Assembly (NCBI RefSeq): GCF_014243445.1
Contig: NZ_JACLQD010000001.1
Location: forward strand, 558,001-622,000
Direction: 5' to 3'
DNA from: Paragemmobacter straminiformis
Lineage (GTDB): Bacteria; Pseudomonadota; Alphaproteobacteria; Rhodobacterales; Rhodobacteraceae
Length of the DNA: 64,000 bases
Under the pieces are notes generated by a model, which was given only the letters and a program-made list of their open reading frames with translations, made no database searches and had not been told where the DNA came from. Positions 40,448-47,922 of this stretch are shown here, in pieces. Every line of letters starts with the position of its first letter. Position 1 is the stretch's first letter. The position numbers and the translations under genes were made by a program.

Positions 40448-41422
40448 TCAAAGCAGGGCGACCAGGGGGGGGATGGATTCCGTGGCCGTGGCGCCTTTCA
40501 GCGCAGCCGCCGCCGCGCGGTGGCCAAGGCGAAGGCAGGCGTCGGGCTGCCAGCCTTCGTGGATGCCGTAAAGGCAGCCCGCGGCAAAGGCATCGCCCGC
40601 GCCGACGGGGCTGACGATGTCTTCGGGCATCACCGGGTCGGGGCGTCGGGTGATGCGGGTGCCGTCGGCGCCGAACCACAGGCCCAGCGCGGGGGTATGC
40701 AGGATCACGGCACGGGCGACACCTCCGGCCAAAAGCCGGGCGGCTGCGGCGGCAATGGCGGATTCGTCCGCGGCTCCGGCAATGGCGATGCCCGTGGCGC
40801 GGGCGGCTTCGACCTCGTTCAGGAAAAGGTAGTCGATATGGGGCAAGGCCGCTTCGACGGCGGCGCGGAATTCGGCGCGGTCGGTCGAGACAAGATCGAC
40901 CGCCGTCTCCATCCCCGCCGCCTTGGCGCGGGCAAGCACGCGGCCAGCACCGGTCTGGCCCTGCTCGACAAGATCGAGCTGGCCCAGAAGGTTCAGGTAG
41001 CCGAGGTAGAAGATACGCGCCCCACGGGCTGCGGCGGATTCGACGGCGACGTCCTCTTCCGAGAGCAGGTCATTGGTGCCGGGGTGATAGAAAAAGGTCC
41101 GGCTGTCACCGGGCAGGTTCATCACATGGGTATGGGCGGTGGGGGCGCGGCCGGTCTGTTTCAGCCCTGCGCGGTCGGCACCTGCCCCCTTGACCGCCGC
41201 AAGGACGGTTTCGGCGTGGCGGTCGGTGCCGATCAGGCCCATCGCATAAAGCGGCAGGCCGGTGCGAAAGGCCGAGAGGGCAAGAAGGACGTTTGCGGCG
41301 CCGCCGCCGGTTCCCTCGACCTCGTCCCTGATGCGGACGAGGTCGCTTTTCTGCGGCCATGCCTCGATCGTGTGGACGATGTCCACGATCCAGTTTCCGG
41401 CACAGGCGATGCCGCGCTTCAT
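40448..41422 (-). CDS. PfkB-family carbohydrate kinase
   Basis: A 324-residue ribokinase-fold kinase. The GG motif near the N-terminus is DEVEGTGGGAANVLLALSA, and the ATP/anion-hole motif with the catalytic aspartate is SPVGAGDAFAAGCLYG near residue 270. The substrate class (ribose, 2-keto-3-deoxy acid, fructose-like) cannot be fixed. It is the last gene of the three-gene minus-strand operon and overlaps the dehydrogenase gene by 4 bases (ATGA). Together with the upstream dehydrogenase and class I aldolase, it should turn a sugar or polyol into a phosphate that the aldolase splits. Confidence 0.85.
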   Translation of the reverse strand: MKRGIACAGNWIVDIVHTIEAWPQKSDLVRIRDEVEGTGGGAANVLLALSAFRTGLPLYAMGLIGTDRHAETVLAAVKGAGADRAGLKQTGRAPTAHTHVMNLPGDSRTFFYHPGTNDLLSEEDVAVESAAARGARIFYLGYLNLLGQLDLVEQGQTGAGRVLARAKAAGMETAVDLVSTDRAEFRAAVEAALPHIDYLFLNEVEAARATGIAIAGAADESAIAAAAARLLAGGVARAVILHTPALGLWFGADGTRITRRPDPVMPEDIVSPVGAGDAFAAGCLYGIHEGWQPDACLRLGHRAAAAALKGATATESIPPLVALL

Positions 41423-42558
41423 GCGTAGGCGACCTTGACCGATTGGCCGGACTTGCCCGCCTGAAGTGCTGCGGTCAGCACGGCGTGGTGGGCGGCGGCC
41501 TCGGCCGGGGTGGCGCAGGGGAAGCCCTTGGCATCGCCCCCTGCCAGCTCGTCGACAAAGGCGGCCCACATCTGCTGGATGGCATCGGTAAAGCCGAATT
41601 CGAATATGCCGCCCGTGATGGCGGGGAACAGCGGGGTGTAGCCCAGATCCTCGGTGGCCCAAGCCTGCGGCCCGCCTGCCGTGTAATGCATATAGGACCA
41701 TTGGCGCGGCGATTTGGTGGTGAAGAAGGCCGAGCCGTTCATGCCCAGCACGCGGATGGACCATGTGTTCGCCTCGCCCGGGGCGATGCGCCATGTTTTC
41801 AGCACCAAGGGGAACGCGCCGTCTGCATGGGGGACGGTGGCGGTGATGGTGGCGTTGTCCCATGTGTCGCAAGGGACGGTGCCGCCCTTGCCGTCGGGGC
41901 GGGTGGGGACGCGTTTGACAAGCGAGGCTGTGACGCTTTCGGGGCGCCAGCCAAGGCGGAGGGGCACGTGCAGGACATGCATGCCCAGATCGCCCATGCA
42001 GCCGTATTCGCCGTTCACGCGGGCCATGCGCTTCCAGTTCAGCGGCTTTTGCGGGTTGATGTCCGACGAATGGAGGAAGCACGCTTCCACTTCGAGGATC
42101 GGACCGATGGCGCCGGAGGTGACGAAATCAACGACCTTCTGCGCACCGGGGTAGAAGGGCATTTCCGAGGAGCAGCGGACGAGAAGATCGGGTCGGGCGG
42201 CGATGGCGGCCATGATGGTGGCGTTCTGCGCGGCATCCATGCCGAAGGGTTTCTCGCCCAAGAGGTGCTTTCCGGCGGCAAGGATCGCGGGGTAAAGCTC
42301 GGCATGCAGCACGTGGGGGACGGCGCAGTAGACGGCGTCGATGTCAGGGTTGGCGAGGAGTTCGCGGTAATCGGTCGTCTGCTGCATCGGGCCGAGGTGG
42401 TCGGCATACCAGCCCAGAAGCGCGGGGTTGGTGTCGCAGACGGCGACGATGCGGGGCTTGGCCTTCACATCGGTCAGGTGCAGCCAGCGGGCGGCGGCCG
42501 AGGCGAATTCGCGGCCCATCAGACCGCAGCCGATGATGCCGAAGCGGATCTCGCGCAT
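41419..42558 (-). CDS. Gfo/Idh/MocA-family oxidoreductase
   Basis: A 379-residue NAD(P)-dependent oxidoreductase with FGIIGCGLMGREFASAAARW at the N-terminus, the family motif GEKPFGMD near residue 105, and a C-terminal domain with SYMHYTAGG. Related proteins act on inositol, on sugars and on glycosides. It is the middle gene of the operon (2 bases from the aldolase stop, 4-base overlap with the kinase). It differs clearly from the other three Gfo/Idh proteins in this window (37978, 46912, 54346), so it probably has a different substrate. Confidence 0.82.
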   Translation of the reverse strand: MREIRFGIIGCGLMGREFASAAARWLHLTDVKAKPRIVAVCDTNPALLGWYADHLGPMQQTTDYRELLANPDIDAVYCAVPHVLHAELYPAILAAGKHLLGEKPFGMDAAQNATIMAAIAARPDLLVRCSSEMPFYPGAQKVVDFVTSGAIGPILEVEACFLHSSDINPQKPLNWKRMARVNGEYGCMGDLGMHVLHVPLRLGWRPESVTASLVKRVPTRPDGKGGTVPCDTWDNATITATVPHADGAFPLVLKTWRIAPGEANTWSIRVLGMNGSAFFTTKSPRQWSYMHYTAGGPQAWATEDLGYTPLFPAITGGIFEFGFTDAIQQMWAAFVDELAGGDAKGFPCATPAEAAAHHAVLTAALQAGKSGQSVKVAYA

Positions 42559-42560
42559 GG

Positions 42561-43382
42561 TCAGATCATCTCCAAGGCGGTTTCGGGTGCGGTGCCTTCG
42601 TGGACGATGGCCATCAGCGCGCGGGTCATTCCCGCGGGGTTCGGATGCTGGACCACGTTGCGGCCATAGACGATGCCGCGCGCGCCTTGACGCATCAGCT
42701 CGGCGGTGCGCGACAGGATTTCGGCATCGGAGACACGGCCCCCGCCACGGACAAGGACGGGCAGACCTTGGGCGATTTCGATGACGCGGTGGTATTCGGC
42801 CACGTTCTCGCAGGGATCGGCCTTGATGATATCGGCGCCAAGTTCGGCGGCCTGCCGGACAAGCGGCAGGATCAGGTCGATGTTGCCGTCGACCATGTAG
42901 CCGCCTTTGGAATTGTCTTGCATCACAAGGGGTTCGACCATGAGCGGCATCCCCATGATCTCGCATTCCCGTTTCAGGCTGTTCACGTTGCGGACGCAGG
43001 CGCGGTAGACCTCGGGCTGGTTGGGCAGCAGCAGCAGGTTGACCACGACGCAGGCCGCATCGAGGACCACGCCCTGCTCGACAGCGCGGTCGATCACCTC
43101 GGAGAAGAGCGACGAGGGGAGCGGGGTGCCGTAGACATTGGCGATGTCAGTGCGCAGCACCAGCGCGGGGCGGGCCTTGCCGGGGATGGCTTGCAGGATC
43201 GGCGCGGTGCCGGGGGGAAGCTGGATCGCATCGGGGGCGGCGGCGGCGATGGTCTGGATCGCCTGTTTCATGTTCTCGATCCCGCCGAGGAAGGAGCGTT
43301 CGTTGAACATGCCGTGGTCGATCGCCACGTCGAAGCAATTGCCCGAGGGCGAGAAGAGGCGGTTCATGCGGGCGGATTTCAT
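42561..43382 (-). CDS. Class I aldolase of the DeoC/DhnA (FbaB/LsrF-like) family
   Basis: A 273-residue TIM-barrel aldolase. The N-terminal DVAIDHGMFNE motif and the Schiff-base lysine in ELGADIIKADPCEN match DhnA-type class I aldolases; LPVLVRGGGRVSDAEIL and GARGIVYGRNVVQHPNP form the phosphate-binding end. It would split a ketose phosphate into two smaller units. It is the first gene of the operon. The ATG at 43382 is used; MNR at 43367 is an alternative. The perfect palindrome 15 bases upstream should place it under repressor control. Confidence 0.8.
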   Translation of the reverse strand: MKSARMNRLFSPSGNCFDVAIDHGMFNERSFLGGIENMKQAIQTIAAAAPDAIQLPPGTAPILQAIPGKARPALVLRTDIANVYGTPLPSSLFSEVIDRAVEQGVVLDAACVVVNLLLLPNQPEVYRACVRNVNSLKRECEIMGMPLMVEPLVMQDNSKGGYMVDGNIDLILPLVRQAAELGADIIKADPCENVAEYHRVIEIAQGLPVLVRGGGRVSDAEILSRTAELMRQGARGIVYGRNVVQHPNPAGMTRALMAIVHEGTAPETALEMI

Positions 43383-43396
43383 GGGGGCGACCTGTG

Positions 43397-43412
43397 CTGG
43401 AAACGTTTCCAG
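43397..43412. promoter_or_regulatory. Perfect LacI-family operator, CTGGAAACGTTTCCAG
   Basis: A 16-base perfect palindrome with the central CG and TGNAAACGTTTNCA pattern characteristic of LacI/GalR operators. It lies 15-30 bases upstream of the aldolase start codon, where bound repressor would block transcription of the minus-strand operon. The LacI-family gene at 39391, just beyond this operon, is the obvious candidate. Confidence 0.75.
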
Positions 43413-43460
43413 AAGGTTACTTGCCGCCACCCGCCTTGTCAAAAGCTTTGGTGGAGGGTT

Positions 43461-43500
43461 TTGCAGAAGGCGGAAATTCAACTGGTATGATGAGTATACA
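43461..43500 (+). promoter_or_regulatory. apnO promoter region with NanR-type half-sites
   Basis: TTGCAG (43461-43466) and TATGAT (43486-43491, spacer 19) could be the promoter. Overlapping the -10 are GGTATG (43484-43489) and GTATAC (43494-43499), resembling the GGTATA repeats bound by NanR-type GntR regulators. The 10-mer ACTGGTATGA (43481-43490) recurs at 45197-45206, upstream of apnL. Confidence 0.45.
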
Positions 43501-43571
43501 TGCGCTAGACCCTTTGCCAAGCCGCCGGACGCGGTTGTTCAGCTTTGCGAAACCCTTGGAGGAAAAAGCAC

Positions 43572-44414
43572 ATGGCGAAATCGGTCGCGGTTCTGGGAGC
43601 GGGCGGGAAGATGGGTTTCCGTGTTACACGGAAATTCGTTGAAGCCGGGTATGACACCCGCGCGGTGGAGGTGGGCGACATCGGTCGCGCGCGTCTGGCC
43701 GAGGTGGGCATTGCGGCGGTCGACCAGACGGCGGGGCTGGACGGGGCCGAGGTGGTGGTTCTGGCCCTGCCCGACAGCCTGATCGGCAAGGTCGCGCACG
43801 AGATCGTGCCGAAGCTGGCTGCGGGGACGATGGTCGTGATCCTCGACGCTGCGGCCCCCTATGCGGGGGCGCTGCCGGAACGCGCCGATATCACCTATTT
43901 CGTGGGCCATCCCTGCCACCCGCCGCTTTACAACGACGAGACCGACCCCGCAGCACGGGCCGATGTGCATGGCGGCGTGGCCAAGCAGGCCATCGTCTGC
44001 GCGCTGATGCAGGGGCCCGAGGCGCATTACGAACTGGGTGCGGAAATCTGCCGAGTGATGTGGTCGCCCGTGATGCGGACGCATCGGGTCACGGTCGAGC
44101 AGTTGGCCATTCTGGAACCGGGGCTTTCGGAAATGATCGCCATGCCCTTTGTCGACATGATGGCGGAAGCGGTCGAGGTTTGCGCCGGGACATACGGCAT
44201 CCCGCGCGAGGCGGCGTTCGACTTCCTGATCGGGCATCTGAATGTGGAAATCGCCATGTGGTTCGGCTATTCGCCCAAGGTGCCGTCGGATGCGGCGCTG
44301 CGGGTGATGGCCCATGCGCGGAAATATCTGATCAAGGACACATGGTTGGACGTTCTGTCGCCCCCCGTGGTCAAGGACAGCTGCGAGCTGATCGTGCAGG
44401 GCCGCACCGCCTGA
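43572..44414 (+). CDS. apnO: Probable D-apionate oxidoisomerase
   Basis: A 280-residue NAD-dependent dehydrogenase with an N-terminal Rossmann motif, VAVLGAGGKMGFRVTRKF, then VVVLALPDSLIGKVAHEI, YFVGHPCHPPLYNDET and an all-helical C-terminal domain of the 6-phosphogluconate-dehydrogenase type. ApnO converts D-apionate to 3-oxo-isoapionate with migration of a hydroxymethyl group. The call rests on the resemblance to the ApnO family and on apnL, apsD, oiaX and oiaK downstream. GGAGG precedes the start. It ends one base into the gntR start codon, so the regulator is co-translated. Confidence 0.75.
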   Translation: MAKSVAVLGAGGKMGFRVTRKFVEAGYDTRAVEVGDIGRARLAEVGIAAVDQTAGLDGAEVVVLALPDSLIGKVAHEIVPKLAAGTMVVILDAAAPYAGALPERADITYFVGHPCHPPLYNDETDPAARADVHGGVAKQAIVCALMQGPEAHYELGAEICRVMWSPVMRTHRVTVEQLAILEPGLSEMIAMPFVDMMAEAVEVCAGTYGIPREAAFDFLIGHLNVEIAMWFGYSPKVPSDAALRVMAHARKYLIKDTWLDVLSPPVVKDSCELIVQGRTA

Positions 44415-45136
44415 TGAGCGGGCCGATCCAGAAGCGCAAACTGGGCGAGGAGGTGCGCTTGCGCCTGCTTGCCCAGATCGAGGGCGGCGAATTGCGGCCC
44501 GGCGACGCGCTGCCCTCGGAGCGGGAACTGATGGAAAGCCTTGGCGTCGGCCGCCCCGCGATCCGCGAGGCGATGCAGGCGCTGGAGCGGTCGGGGCTGA
44601 TCGGAATCCGCCACGGGGAACGGGCGCGGGTGGCGGAACCTTCGGTCGGGCGGATGGTCGACCAGATGTCCGAGGCGATGAAACATCTGCTGGTGCATTC
44701 CAACGCGAGTCTCGAGAACCTCAAGGATGCGCGGGTGACATTCGAGGTCGAGATGGCCCGGATCGCTGCGCGGCGGCATTCGGGAAGCGACCTTGAACGG
44801 TTGCGCGACACGGTGGCGCGGCAAGAGGCGGCGCTGGGTGACGGGGCGGCGTTCCGGCGGCTGGACGGGCAGTTCCACCGCGAGATTGCGGCGATCAGCG
44901 GCAATCCGATCTGGTCGGCGCTGTCGGACGGGCTGTTCCGCTGGCTGAACGATTTCCACGTCGATCTGGTGAGCGTGCCGGGGAAAGAGAACCTGACGCT
45001 GGCCGAGCATCGCGGCATCATTGCGGCGATTGCCACGGGGGATGCGGCGCGGGCGGCGGCGGCGATGGCGGATCACCTGAACCGCGCGAACGAGATGTAT
45101 CGGCGCGGCGGCGGCGATTCCGGAATGCACAGGTGA
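44414..45136 (+). CDS. GntR-family regulator, FadR/NanR subfamily
   Basis: A 240-residue regulator. The winged HTH is at residues 5-80 (PGDALPSERELMESLGVGRP then AIREAMQALERSGLIGIRHG). The all-helical FadR C-terminal domain has LKDARVTFEVEMARIAARRH and the metal-binding histidines in FHREIAAISGNPIW and EHRGIIAAI. This arrangement resembles NanR. ATG shares one base with the apnO stop. It sits inside the predicted apiose locus and is the likely local repressor, with a pathway sugar acid as inducer; matching ACTGGTATGA sites precede apnO and apnL. Confidence 0.85.
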   Translation: MSGPIQKRKLGEEVRLRLLAQIEGGELRPGDALPSERELMESLGVGRPAIREAMQALERSGLIGIRHGERARVAEPSVGRMVDQMSEAMKHLLVHSNASLENLKDARVTFEVEMARIAARRHSGSDLERLRDTVARQEAALGDGAAFRRLDGQFHREIAAISGNPIWSALSDGLFRWLNDFHVDLVSVPGKENLTLAEHRGIIAAIATGDAARAAAAMADHLNRANEMYRRGGGDSGMHR

Positions 45137-45196
45137 TGCAGACACGGGGTGCGCGGCCTTAGGGCTTTGGCAGGTTTCGTGAAGCAGGGATGAAGC

Positions 45197-45206
45197 ACTG
45201 GTATGA
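45197..45206 (+). promoter_or_regulatory. ACTGGTATGA site upstream of apnL
   Basis: This 10-mer is identical to the one overlapping the predicted apnO promoter and contains the GGTATG half-site. It lies 18 bases before the preferred apnL start. The identity supports joint control by the GntR-family protein encoded between the two sites. Confidence 0.4.
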
Positions 45207-45223
45207 CGACTGGGGGCGGAGCG

Positions 45224-46915
45224 ATGGAATATCAGGTCGGGCGGCTTTCGCTTCTGGTCGTCGAGGGTGATCTGCGGCGCATCTGTTTTGACGGGGTCGA
45301 GGTGCTGCGGCGGGTGTCCTATCCGGTGCGCGACGCAAGCTGGGGCACCTTTGCGGTGCGGACGGTTTCGGAAGCGGTCGAGCGGGATGCGGGGCGGTTG
45401 CGCTATGAACACCATTTCGCCGCGCGGGATGGCGGCTTTGCGGGGGTGTTTCGCGCCGAGATCGAGGAGGCGCATCTGGTGCTGACGGTCGAGATCGACG
45501 CCGCGACGGATATTGCGGTGAACCGCGCGGGGTTCACGCTGCTGCACCCTTTGCGCGGCGTGTCGGGGCAGGCGCTGGCGGTGACGCATGGCGACGGGTC
45601 GGTCGAGGCGCTGCGCTGGCCTGCGACGATCTCGCCCGGCCAGCCGGTGTTCGACATTGCGGGACTGGCGCACGAGGTCGCGGGCGTGCGGGTCGCCCTG
45701 ACGATGGCGGGCGAGGTGTTCGAGATGGAGGACCAGCGCAACTGGACCGATGCGAGTTACAAGACCTATTGCCGCCCGCTTGCCCTGCCCCTGCCCTTTG
45801 CGCTTGGCCCCGATGCCCCCGTTCGGCAGCGGGTCGAGCTGCGCCTTGGCGGGCAAGCAGCCAAGGCGGCGGCGGGGGATGCGGCGCAAGAAGGTATCGT
45901 GCCCGAGGTCGCCGTGGCGATGGAGGCCGGACTGGCCGAGGCGGTCTTGCCGGGGTTTGCGGTGCAATTGCGGCTGCGGGCGGGGGACAGGGTGCCTGCG
46001 CTGGCGGGGCCGGTGCATCTGGAGATCGTGGTTGACGAAGGGTTGGACGGGTTGGCGCCCATCGCCGCCGCCTGCGCGGGGCTGGATGTGGCGCGGGTCA
46101 CGGTGTTGACCGCGCCTTATCTGAAAAGCCACCAGCCCGAGGGGCCATGGCCCGACGGGCCGACCCCGATGGCGCTGGTGGCGAAAGCGCGGGCGCTGTT
46201 TCCCCGTGCCGCCGTGGGCGGGGGGATGTTCACCAATTTCACCGAATTCAACCGCTGCCGCCCCGATCCCGATCTGGTGGATTTCGTGACCTTCGGCGGG
46301 ACGGCGGTGGTTCATGCCGCCGACGACATGTCGGTGCTGGAGACGCTTGAGGCCTTGCCCGGGGTCTTTGCCTCGGCGCGCGGCATCGCGCGGGGCAAGC
46401 CCTTGCATCTTGGGCTTTATTCGATTGGCATGCGGTCAAATCCCTATGCGGCGGATTGTGTGGCCAACCCCGCGCGCGAGCGTCTGGCGATGGTGCGCGA
46501 CGACCCGAGGCAAGAGACGCGCTTTGCCGCCTGCTTTGCGGCGGGGGTGCTGGCCGGGGCAAGTGCGCAAGGGGTGGCATCGGTCGCGCTGGCAATGTCG
46601 GACGGCCCCTTGGCTGCGGGCGGGGCCGGTGGGGTTTGGCCGGTCTATCACGTGCTGCGCTTTGCCCGTGACCTTGCGGGCGCGGCGGCGCGGACCGGGG
46701 CGGGCGGGAGCATCCGCATCGAAACGGCGCGGGGGTCCATCATCGCGGTGGTTGAGGGGGCGGTGACGCTGCCCGCCGGTGCGCGCGGGCATGTGCTTTG
46801 CGCGGCGACCGAAGCGGCGGCGCGGGCGGCGGACTGGCTTGACGGGCCGCCGCAGGATTTGGGCGGGGTGCGGCTTTCGCGCTTCGATCTGGCTTTTCTG
46901 GAGGGACGGGCATGA
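45224..46915 (+). CDS. apnL: Probable D-apionate lactonase
   Basis: A 563-residue protein. The N-terminal beta-rich domain (about 1-210) has GDLRRICFDGVEVLRRVSYP, VRDASWGTFAVRTVSE and DQRNWTDASYKTYCRPLALP. A TIM-barrel-like middle follows (about 250-450, LEIVVDEGLDGLAPIAAACA), and a small beta domain ends the protein. This layout and the NWTDASYKTY motif match the ApnL family, which hydrolyses D-apionolactone to D-apionate. It is followed by apsD with a 4-base overlap. ATG at 45203 is an alternative; 45224 has GGAG directly upstream. Catalytic residues cannot be named with certainty. Confidence 0.72.
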   Translation: MEYQVGRLSLLVVEGDLRRICFDGVEVLRRVSYPVRDASWGTFAVRTVSEAVERDAGRLRYEHHFAARDGGFAGVFRAEIEEAHLVLTVEIDAATDIAVNRAGFTLLHPLRGVSGQALAVTHGDGSVEALRWPATISPGQPVFDIAGLAHEVAGVRVALTMAGEVFEMEDQRNWTDASYKTYCRPLALPLPFALGPDAPVRQRVELRLGGQAAKAAAGDAAQEGIVPEVAVAMEAGLAEAVLPGFAVQLRLRAGDRVPALAGPVHLEIVVDEGLDGLAPIAAACAGLDVARVTVLTAPYLKSHQPEGPWPDGPTPMALVAKARALFPRAAVGGGMFTNFTEFNRCRPDPDLVDFVTFGGTAVVHAADDMSVLETLEALPGVFASARGIARGKPLHLGLYSIGMRSNPYAADCVANPARERLAMVRDDPRQETRFAACFAAGVLAGASAQGVASVALAMSDGPLAAGGAGGVWPVYHVLRFARDLAGAAARTGAGGSIRIETARGSIIAVVEGAVTLPAGARGHVLCAATEAAARAADWLDGPPQDLGGVRLSRFDLAFLEGRA

Positions 46916-47922
46916 CGCATCGGGGCGTGCTGATCGGCTGCGGGTTCTTTGCCCGCAACCATATGGAGGCCTGGACGCGGCAGGCGGGGGTGAAGATCGT
47001 GGGGGTCTGCGACACCGACCCCGCCAAGGCCGAGGCTTTCGCGGCGGCCTACGGGGCCGAGGCGGGCACCGATGCGGCAGAGATGCTGGCGCGGTTGCGG
47101 CCCGATTTCGTCGACATCGCCACCACGGTCGGGTCGCACCGGGCGCTGGTCGAACTGGCGGCGCGCCATGCGCGGCTGGTGATCTGCCAGAAGCCCTTTG
47201 CCGAGACGCTGGACGACGGCGCGGCGATGGTGGCGGCCTGTGCCGAGCGCGGTGTCGTGCTGACGGTGCACGAGAATTTTCGCTGGCAACGGCCGATCCG
47301 CGAGATGAAGGCGCGGATGGACGGGCTGGGCAAGCCCCGCTTCCTGCGGCTGTCGTTCCGGCATGGCTATGACATCTATGCCAACCAGCCCTATCTGGCC
47401 GAGGTGCCGGACCTTGCCCTGACCGATGTGGGGCTGCACCTGTTCGACATGGCGCGCCATCTGATGGGCGATGTGGTGCGGGTGGCCTGCGAGGTGCAGC
47501 GGCGCAATCCGGCGGTGAAGGGCGAGGACGCCTTTACCGCGCTGCTGCGCCACGCCTCGGGGGCGGTGAGTTCGGTGGAATGCTCGTTTCATTCGGTGCT
47601 GGAGCCGGACCCGTTCCCGCAATCGCTGGCGCTGCTGGAGGGGGACGAGGGGTCGCTCGAGCTGACGCAGGGCTATGCGATGCGGCTGCACAAGGGCGGG
47701 CGGGTCGAGAGTTTCGACACGGAACCTGCCTGCCCCGACTGGGGGGCGAAGCCGTGGCATCTGATACAGGATTCGGTCGTGGCCTTTCAGGCGCATGTGG
47801 CGGCGGTGCTGGACGGGCGGGCCGAGGCGGCGCCTTCGGGGGCGCATAACCTCGGGACATTGCGGCTGACGCTGGCGGCGATACGGGCGGGGCAGACGGG
47901 ACAAACGGTGGATCTGGCATGA
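46912..47922 (+). CDS. apsD: Probable D-apiose 1-dehydrogenase, Gfo/Idh/MocA family
   Basis: A 336-residue oxidoreductase: GVLIGCGFFARNHMEAWTR for NAD binding, then VICQKPFAETLDDG, where the usual EKP motif is QKP (Lys94 kept), then TVHENFRWQRPIREMK, and a C-terminal domain with LTDVGLHLFDMARHLMGDVV. ApsD oxidises D-apiose to apionolactone, the first step of the oxidative apiose routes. The substrate is inferred from its place between apnL and oiaX with ATGA overlaps on both sides. On sequence alone another aldose would also fit. Confidence 0.7.
   Translation: MTHRGVLIGCGFFARNHMEAWTRQAGVKIVGVCDTDPAKAEAFAAAYGAEAGTDAAEMLARLRPDFVDIATTVGSHRALVELAARHARLVICQKPFAETLDDGAAMVAACAERGVVLTVHENFRWQRPIREMKARMDGLGKPRFLRLSFRHGYDIYANQPYLAEVPDLALTDVGLHLFDMARHLMGDVVRVACEVQRRNPAVKGEDAFTALLRHASGAVSSVECSFHSVLEPDPFPQSLALLEGDEGSLELTQGYAMRLHKGGRVESFDTEPACPDWGAKPWHLIQDSVVAFQAHVAAVLDGRAEAAPSGAHNLGTLRLTLAAIRAGQTGQTVDLA

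Noticed and set aside
43572-44414. 6-phosphogluconate dehydrogenase or 3-hydroxyisobutyrate dehydrogenase
   Set aside because: The Rossmann and helical domains are similar, but the GHPCHPPLYNDET region and the apnL/oiaK/oiaX neighbours fit ApnO better.
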